Assembly: GCA_958428675.1 (NCBI GenBank)
Contig: CAUAGV010000059.1
Location: 1-9,365 of the forward strand
DNA length: 9,365 bases
Direction of reading: 5' to 3'
DNA from: an uncultured Collinsella sp.
Lineage (GTDB): Bacteria; Actinomycetota; Coriobacteriia; Coriobacteriales; Coriobacteriaceae
Of the stretch, positions 4,820-9,365 are shown one piece after another. The stretch's first letter is position 1. Each line of letters starts with the position of its first letter. The position numbers and the translations under genes were made by a program. The notes under the pieces are model-generated. The model did not search any database, was not told the DNA's origin, and saw only the letters and a list, made by a program, of their open reading frames with translations.

Positions 4820-7501
4820 CTACTCCTTCTCGACCGCGCGCATGATCGCCTTGTAGATCTCCATCAGCGGGATGATCAGGAAGGCCAGGCCCAGGGCAGC
4901 GACAACGCCCTTGAGCTCAAGCGTCACGGGGCCAAAGAACATCTCGGCAAGCGTCGGCTGCACGGTCACGATCACCGTCAGCACCAGTGCCAGCGCGGCG
5001 GAAGCCCACAGCCACTTGTTCTGCTTCTTCATGGTGAACAGCGACGCACGACGGCTGCGCATATTGAAGCAGTGGAAAATCTCGACCATGTTGAGCGTGA
5101 TGAAAGCCATCATCACGCCTTCCTCGTCGGCATTGCCGGCGATCATATCGGCGATGTGGATGTAGCCCATGTCAAAGTACACGCCCACAAAGAAGCTCGC
5201 CAGCACCAGCGCGGTGATGATTAGGCCCTGGACCACGCAGTCCAGACCCATATGTCCGGCAAAGACACCGTCCTTGGCGTTGCGCGGCTTGCGCTTCATG
5301 ATGTCGCCCTCGGCATCCTCCATGCCCAGCGCAAGCGCGGGGAAGCAGTCGGTGACCAGGTTCACCCACAGCAGCTGCACCGGCTGGAAGATGGTAAAGC
5401 CGATGAGCGTGGCGATAAACACCGAGAACACCTCGGCAAGGTTGGCCGAAAGCAGGAACTGGATGACCTTGCGGATGTTGTCGTAGATGCGACGACCCTC
5501 TTCGCAGGCGCCGATGATGGTGGCGAAGTTGTCATCGGCAAGTACCATGTCGGCGACGTTCTTGGTGACGTCGGTACCGGTGATGCCCATACCAACGCCA
5601 ATGTCGGCGCGCTTGATGGACGGGGCGTCGTTGACGCCATCGCCCGTCATGGCCACGATCTGGTCGCGCGACTTCCAAGCCTCGACGATGCGTGTCTTGT
5701 GCTCGGGCTGGACGCGGGCGTACACGCCGTAGTCCTCGATGTGCGCGTCGAGTTCCTCGTCGCTCATGCGATCGAGGTCGGCACCGGTGATGGCCTGGCT
5801 GCGATCGGCGACGATGCCCAGCTGCTTGGCGATGGCCACGGCGGTGTCGATGTGGTCGCCCGTGATCATGACGGTGCGGATACCGGCGTCGTGCGCCTCG
5901 TGGATAGCGTCGGCCACCTCGGGACGGACCGGGTCGATCATGCCGGACAGGCCACAGAAGACCAGGTCATGCTCAAGCGCAGCGGGGCTGCAGTCGTCGG
6001 GAACCTCGGTGTAGGTGCGGCTTGCCAGCGCCAGTACGCGCAGGGCCTCGTCGGCCATGGCCTTGTTGGCGGCCACGAGCTCGGCGCGGCGCTCCTCGGT
6101 CAGGGGGACGACCTTATCGCCCTCGTAGATATGAGTGCACAGGCCGATCACCACGTCGGGCGCGCCCTTGGTGTACTGCTCGTACTCGCCGTCCAGGGTC
6201 TCGACGACCACGGACATCATCTTGCGGCCGGAGTCGAACGGGGCCTCGCCCACGCGCGGATGCTCGGCGGTCAGACCGGTGAGCCCCGCCTTGCCGGCGT
6301 CGTTGACGAGCGCGCACTCAGTCGGCTCACCCACGGCCTCGCCCAGCTCCTCATCCCACTGGGCGTCGGAGCACAGAGCCATACCGGCCAGGAACTTCTC
6401 CTCAGGCGCGGCGAGCTCGTGCTTGACGACGGTCATCTTGTTTTGGGTGAGGGTACCGGTCTTGTCGGAGCAGATGGTCTGCGTGCAGCCAAGGGTCTCG
6501 ACAGCAGAGAGCTTGCGGATAATCGCCTGGCGCTTGGCCATCTTGGTCACGCCAAGCGACAGCACGATGGTCACGACGGCGACCAGACCCTCGGGGATGG
6601 CAGCGACGGCGAGCGAGACAGCGACCATAAAGGTGTCGAGCAAGGCAGTCGGATCGGTAAGGACGTTGCCCACGCCGTGGCGGAGGATGTCAACGCCAAA
6701 GATCACGACGCAGATGATAATCACCATGATGGTGAGGATGCGGCTGAGCTCGGCAAGCTTCACCTGCAGCGGCGTAAGCTCTTCCTTGGCCTCAGCCAAG
6801 GCGCCGGCGATCTTACCCATCTCGGTGTTCATGCCGGTGCCGACCACGACGGCGCGGCCGCGACCGTACACCACGGTGGAGCCCATGTAGCACATGTTCT
6901 TGCGGTCGCCGAGCGGCACATCGTCGGTGCCCGCGGCAAGCTCAATCACGTCGGCGTGCTTCTCTACGGGCACGGACTCGCCAGTGAGTGCGGCCTCTTC
7001 GATCTTCATCGTGGCGCTCTCGAGCACACGGCAGTCGGCCGGGACGGAGTCGCCCGCCTCGAGCATGATAACGTCGCCGGGCACGAGCTCAGCGCTCGGC
7101 AGGTGCACGAGCTTGCCGTCGCGCAACACCTTGGACTGCGCCGCGCTCATCTCCTGCAGGGCCTCGAGGGCCTCCTCGCTCTTGGCTTCCTGGACCACGC
7201 CCAGCACCGAGTTGACGATAACGACGAACATGATGATGAAGACATCGGCAAAGTCGGGCTCGCCCTTGACCATGCCCGTGAGTGCACTGATGACGGCGGC
7301 AACGATCAGCATGATGACCATGGGGTCGGCCATCTGCTCAAAGAAGCGCTTCCACAACGGCGTCTTCTCGGCTTCCTCGAGCTTGTTAGGGCCTGTCTTG
7401 GCGAGGCGCGACGACGCCTCGTCGTTGCTCAGGCCGAGGTTCTCATCGACACCTTGGTCGCTGAGCACCTCCGCCGCGGCGGACAGGTATTCCTTTTGCA
7501 T
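4820..7501 (-). CDS. P2A-type cation-transporting ATPase, probable Ca2+ pump (SERCA/PacL-like)
   Basis: This is a complete 893-aa integral membrane pump that uses ATP to export a cation, most likely Ca2+. The ATG at 7501 follows AGGAGGGG by seven bases. Domains in order: N-terminal cation-ATPase domain (about 10-80); M1-M2 (about 60-104); actuator domain with TGES (173-176); M3 (about 254-272); M4 with PEGL (303-306). The phosphorylation site DKTGT has D346. The nucleotide domain has KGAPD (445-449), and the hinge has TGDH (547-550) and GDGVNDAP (620-627). M5-M10 follow (about 678-888). Residues equivalent to the SERCA Ca2+ ligands are all present: E304, N687, E690, N714, T717, D718 and E807. 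Both sites therefore look intact, unlike single-site bacterial relatives; I infer this by eye. The gene is alone in its unit, with a structured leader before it and a terminator after it. Substrate identity stays inferential. Confidence 0.93.
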   Translation of the reverse strand: MQKEYLSAAAEVLSDQGVDENLGLSNDEASSRLAKTGPNKLEEAEKTPLWKRFFEQMADPMVIMLIVAAVISALTGMVKGEPDFADVFIIMFVVIVNSVLGVVQEAKSEEALEALQEMSAAQSKVLRDGKLVHLPSAELVPGDVIMLEAGDSVPADCRVLESATMKIEEAALTGESVPVEKHADVIELAAGTDDVPLGDRKNMCYMGSTVVYGRGRAVVVGTGMNTEMGKIAGALAEAKEELTPLQVKLAELSRILTIMVIIICVVIFGVDILRHGVGNVLTDPTALLDTFMVAVSLAVAAIPEGLVAVVTIVLSLGVTKMAKRQAIIRKLSAVETLGCTQTICSDKTGTLTQNKMTVVKHELAAPEEKFLAGMALCSDAQWDEELGEAVGEPTECALVNDAGKAGLTGLTAEHPRVGEAPFDSGRKMMSVVVETLDGEYEQYTKGAPDVVIGLCTHIYEGDKVVPLTEERRAELVAANKAMADEALRVLALASRTYTEVPDDCSPAALEHDLVFCGLSGMIDPVRPEVADAIHEAHDAGIRTVMITGDHIDTAVAIAKQLGIVADRSQAITGADLDRMSDEELDAHIEDYGVYARVQPEHKTRIVEAWKSRDQIVAMTGDGVNDAPSIKRADIGVGMGITGTDVTKNVADMVLADDNFATIIGACEEGRRIYDNIRKVIQFLLSANLAEVFSVFIATLIGFTIFQPVQLLWVNLVTDCFPALALGMEDAEGDIMKRKPRNAKDGVFAGHMGLDCVVQGLIITALVLASFFVGVYFDMGYIHIADMIAGNADEEGVMMAFITLNMVEIFHCFNMRSRRASLFTMKKQNKWLWASAALALVLTVIVTVQPTLAEMFFGPVTLELKGVVAALGLAFLIIPLMEIYKAIMRAVEKE

Positions 7502-7621
7502 ATAGAGTCCCCTCCTGGGATTCGGGCCACTCAGCAGATTGATGCCCGATCATAATTCCCAGGAGAAGGGCAAGGGCTCATCAAGGCTGCCGTGCTGAGC
7601 GGCAGTTGATAGTGGAGCTAT
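7502..7621 (-). promoter_or_regulatory. Structured 5' leader of the ATPase gene with two hairpins and a possible kissing loop; candidate cis-regulatory RNA
   Basis: Read on the minus strand, hairpin 1 has stem ATCAA+CTGCCG / CGGCAG+TTGAT (7610-7600 and 7592-7580, with a two-base CC bulge) and a seven-base loop CTCAGCA (7599-7593). Hairpin 2 has outer stem CTCCTGGGA / TCCCAGGAG (7565-7557 and 7520-7512) and inner stem CGGGC / GCCCG (7548-7544 and 7527-7523). Its 16-base loop contains TGCTGAG (7536-7530), the exact complement of loop 1. The 3' strand of hairpin 2 contains AGGAG of the ATPase Shine-Dalgarno sequence, so folding would hide it. ATAG+CTCC (7621-7614) could also pair loosely with GGG...CTAT (7511-7502) to close both hairpins. 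I match it to no riboswitch class I know. The base pairing is seen; the regulatory role is inferred. Confidence 0.5.
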
Positions 7622-7838
7622 GGTACCCCAAAGCGACGCGTCTAGCCAAAACAATCGGTTTGGAAATATGGTCCGCACGCAACGGTGCAGACCGTGTGAT
7701 GCTCAACATTGGTAAAACGTTTTTTCTTCGGCACATCGCCAAACTGACATATCGCCCAGATAGCAGCGGTTGGAGTGGTTGGTAAAGATTTTTCATATAC
7801 CGTTTTTCCCGCAAAAAATGAACTTCCATTTCGGCATA
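7622..7838. other. Divergent intergenic stretch, no gene supported
   Basis: AT-richer DNA between the divergent ATPase and pyk genes. A minus-strand open frame of 100 codons (7581-7883) crosses it, but it has no ribosome site and looks like random translation. A 14-bp inverted repeat ACGGT-GCAG-ACCGT lies at 7682-7695. A-rich and T-rich runs at 7712-7729 and 7785-7817 suggest bent or easily melted DNA. A weak ATPase promoter (TTGGCT 7649-7644, 18 bp, TACCAT 7625-7620, minus) is possible but unconvincing. Confidence 0.5.
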
Positions 7839-7880
7839 CGGTCGATTTTTTGGGGTATTCGGTCGGCATTTCGTTATAAT
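7839..7880 (+). promoter_or_regulatory. Probable pyk promoter with repeated CGGTCG/CGGCAT upstream
   Basis: A perfect TATAAT (7875-7880) sits 63 bases before the pyk ATG, predicting a leader of nearly 60 bases. No good -35 is spaced correctly: TTGGGG (7850-7855) is 19 bp away. Instead CGGTCG occurs at 7839-7844 and 7860-7865, 21 bp apart, and CGGCAT at 7832-7837 and 7864-7869. The pattern fits a promoter helped by a bound protein, though the repeats are short. Confidence 0.55.
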
Positions 7881-7927
7881 CATCTCGGTTTTATTTCTTA
7901 TGGTTTATCTATCAGCGCAAGACGATG

Positions 7928-7943
7928 TCAGATGGAGGTCTGA
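7928..7943 (+). promoter_or_regulatory. pyk ribosome binding site displayed in a hairpin loop
   Basis: TCAGA (7928-7932) and TCTGA (7939-7943) form a perfect five-base-pair stem whose six-base loop TGGAGG holds the Shine-Dalgarno core GGAGG (7934-7938). The ATG follows directly at 7944. The spacing is five bases, which makes the start certain. Presenting the site in a loop may favour ribosome loading or may be incidental. Confidence 0.65.
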
Positions 7944-9365
7944 ATGTACAAGCGCACTAAGATTGTATGCACCATGGGTCCCGCCTGCGATAGCGACGAG
8001 ACCATCCGTGAGATGATCAAGGCGGGCATGAACGTCGCCCGTTTTAACTTCTCGCACGGATCCTACGACGAGCACCACGGTCGCATCGAGCGCGTCCGTC
8101 GTATTTCCAAGGAGCTCGGCATGCCCGTCGGCATCCTGCTCGACACCAAGGGCCCCGAGGTCCGCACCGGCCTTTTGGTCGACGGCAAGAAGGTTGCCGT
8201 CAAGACCGGCGACAAGATCGTCGTCACCGCTCAGCCCACGTCCGAAGATTTCCACGGCACCTCTGAGCACATCTCCCTCGACTACCTGGCTCTGCCCTCC
8301 GAGGTCGAGAAGGGCTCCCTTATCCTGATCGATGACGGTCTGGTTGCCCTCGAGGTCGAGTCCGTCGACGGCCAGGACATGACCTGCGTCGTTAAGAACG
8401 ACGGCCTGATCGGCGAGCGCAAGGGCGTCAACATGCCCAACGTCAACATCTCGCTGCCCGCCATCACCGAGCGCGATCGTCAGGACATCCTCTTTGGCCT
8501 GACCGAGAACATCGACTACATCGCCGCTTCCTTCATCCGTGACGGCGAGTCCGTCCGCGGCATCCGCGAGCTTTGCCGCGAGAACGGCGGCGAGCACGTG
8601 ACGATCTTCCCGAAGATCGAGTGCGCCCTGGGCGTCGAGAACTTCGACGAGATTCTCGAGGCTTCCGACGGCATCATGGTCGCCCGTGGCGACCTGGGCA
8701 TCGAGATCAAGCCCGAGCTCGTTCCGCACATCCAGAAGGAGATCATCGCCAAGTGCAACGCGGCCTACAAGCCCGTTATCACCGCTACGCAGATGCTCGA
8801 CTCCATGCAGCAGAACCCGCGCCCGACGCGCGCCGAGGTTGCCGACGTTGCTAACGCCATCTACGACGGCACCGACGCCGTTATGCTCTCTGGCGAGTCC
8901 GCTGCCGGTAAGTACCCGGTCGAGGCCGTTAAGATGCAGGCCAGCATTGCTCTCGAGACTGAGAAGTACCTCCCGGCTCACGCTCCGCTCGAGGTTCCGG
9001 CTGACGCTCACGGCACCCGCGTCGTCAACAACGTTGTGGGTATGTCCGCTGTGAACATGGCTACCACCGTTGGCGCCAAGTGCATCACCGTGCCGACGAC
9101 CACCGGTCGTACCGCTCGCCTGATCTCGCACTTCCGTCCCAACATGCCGATCTGCGCGTTCTCCCGCCACGAGTGGGCCGTCCAGCAGATGATTATGTAC
9201 TGGGGCGTTATCCCGCACCAGGCCGAGATCACCCAGGGCACCGTCAACGGCACGATCGTCAAGGCGATCGAGACCGCTAAGGAGCTCGGCTACGTCGAGA
9301 CTGGCGACCTGACCGTCGCTACCGCCGGCGATCCCCGCATGAGCGTCCAGCTCGAGGACAAGGTC
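7944..9365 (+). CDS. pyk: Pyruvate kinase, C-terminal end outside the window
   Basis: Pyruvate kinase converts phosphoenolpyruvate and ADP to pyruvate and ATP in the cytosol, the last step of glycolysis. The frame is open for 474 codons to the window end. Bacterial enzymes are often about 470-480 aa, and the end reads GDLTVATAGDP as expected near the C-terminus, so few residues should be missing unless an extra C-terminal domain follows. Seen in order: substrate motif NFSHG (35-39), KGPEVRTG (69-76), B domain (about 75-170), signature IFPKIECALGV (221-231) with catalytic K224 and Mg2+ ligand E226, and MVARGDLGIE (245-254) with Mg2+ ligand D250. TATQMLDSM and the MLSGESAAGKYP stretch follow. 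The C-terminal domain carries TTTGRTAR, the phosphate loop that binds sugar-phosphate activators in relatives. Glu72 (KGPE, not KGPK) is the form linked to K+-dependence. Strong C-ending codon bias suggests high expression. Confidence 0.96.
   Translation, partial: MYKRTKIVCTMGPACDSDETIREMIKAGMNVARFNFSHGSYDEHHGRIERVRRISKELGMPVGILLDTKGPEVRTGLLVDGKKVAVKTGDKIVVTAQPTSEDFHGTSEHISLDYLALPSEVEKGSLILIDDGLVALEVESVDGQDMTCVVKNDGLIGERKGVNMPNVNISLPAITERDRQDILFGLTENIDYIAASFIRDGESVRGIRELCRENGGEHVTIFPKIECALGVENFDEILEASDGIMVARGDLGIEIKPELVPHIQKEIIAKCNAAYKPVITATQMLDSMQQNPRPTRAEVADVANAIYDGTDAVMLSGESAAGKYPVEAVKMQASIALETEKYLPAHAPLEVPADAHGTRVVNNVVGMSAVNMATTVGAKCITVPTTTGRTARLISHFRPNMPICAFSRHEWAVQQMIMYWGVIPHQAEITQGTVNGTIVKAIETAKELGYVETGDLTVATAGDPRMSVQLEDKV

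Noticed and set aside
7440..7553. An ATG at 7553 (minus) opening a short upstream frame that overlaps the ATPase start
   Set aside because: It is out of frame with the ATPase, lies inside hairpin 2 and has no good ribosome site of its own. Leader-peptide control cannot be excluded but has no positive support.
5252..7555. A 767-codon plus-strand open frame opposite the ATPase
   Set aside because: It is the antisense shadow of a gene rich in GC-ending codons. The protein is full of His, Asp, Gly and Val repeats with no domain, and the minus strand has an unmistakable complete P-type ATPase.
7502..7621. The ATPase leader as a known yybP-ykoY (Mn2+) or M-box (Mg2+) riboswitch
   Set aside because: I could not find the conserved loop sequences of these classes, and the visible two-hairpin arrangement does not match them.
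7581..7883. A 100-codon minus-strand open frame in the divergent intergenic region
   Set aside because: It has no Shine-Dalgarno sequence before its ATG, overlaps the TATAAT promoter and the hairpin leader, and looks like random translation.
7905..9218. A 437-codon minus-strand open frame opposite pyk
   Set aside because: The plus strand encodes pyruvate kinase with every catalytic motif. The antisense product is low-complexity Asp/Gly/Leu/Val and arises from strong codon bias.

Overview
The window looks like chromosomal DNA of a high-GC, monoderm Actinomycetota. A Coriobacteriia member such as Collinsella is my best guess from protein style, base composition and gene content, but I could not test this. 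Six protein genes fill it, two of them cut by the window ends. Five lie on the minus strand and the last, pyk, is on the plus strand.

Region 1 (1-3144, minus) is the promoter-proximal part of a Tad/Flp pilus operon, read in the order cpaB (rcpC), tadZ (cpaE), cpaF (tadA). CpaB is a membrane-anchored SAF-domain assembly protein. TadZ is a MinD/ParA-like localisation ATPase. CpaF is the motor ATPase that powers pilus extension. The genes are translationally coupled (TGATG and ATGA overlaps), and the rest of the operon should continue beyond base 1. No secretin gene lies between cpaB and tadZ, which fits a one-membrane cell. The leader before cpaB (3145-3343) carries phased TGGTCAGC repeats next to a TTGACA hexamer.

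Region 2 (3344-4663, minus) holds rsgA, a circularly permuted ribosome-assembly GTPase with a Zn knuckle. It has its own strong rho-independent terminator, and its GTG start is set by a clear Shine-Dalgarno sequence.

Region 3 (4664-7621, minus) holds a complete P2A-type (SERCA/PacL-like) cation ATPase with every canonical Ca2+ ligand in place. Downstream of it are a large imperfect palindrome (4706-4796) and then an intrinsic terminator. Upstream of it is a leader that can fold into two hairpins with perfectly complementary 7-nt loops, the second of which buries the Shine-Dalgarno sequence. This is the best candidate here for an undescribed regulatory element.

Region 4 (7622-9365) is an AT-richer divergent intergenic region with a TATAAT promoter, then the plus-strand pyruvate kinase gene, which runs off the right end very near its expected C-terminus.

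The genes do not form one pathway: a pilus operon, a ribosome-maturation factor, an ion pump and a glycolytic enzyme lie side by side. I saw no tRNA, rRNA, CRISPR array, insertion sequence or phage gene. The long open frames opposite the ATPase and pyk are composition shadows.
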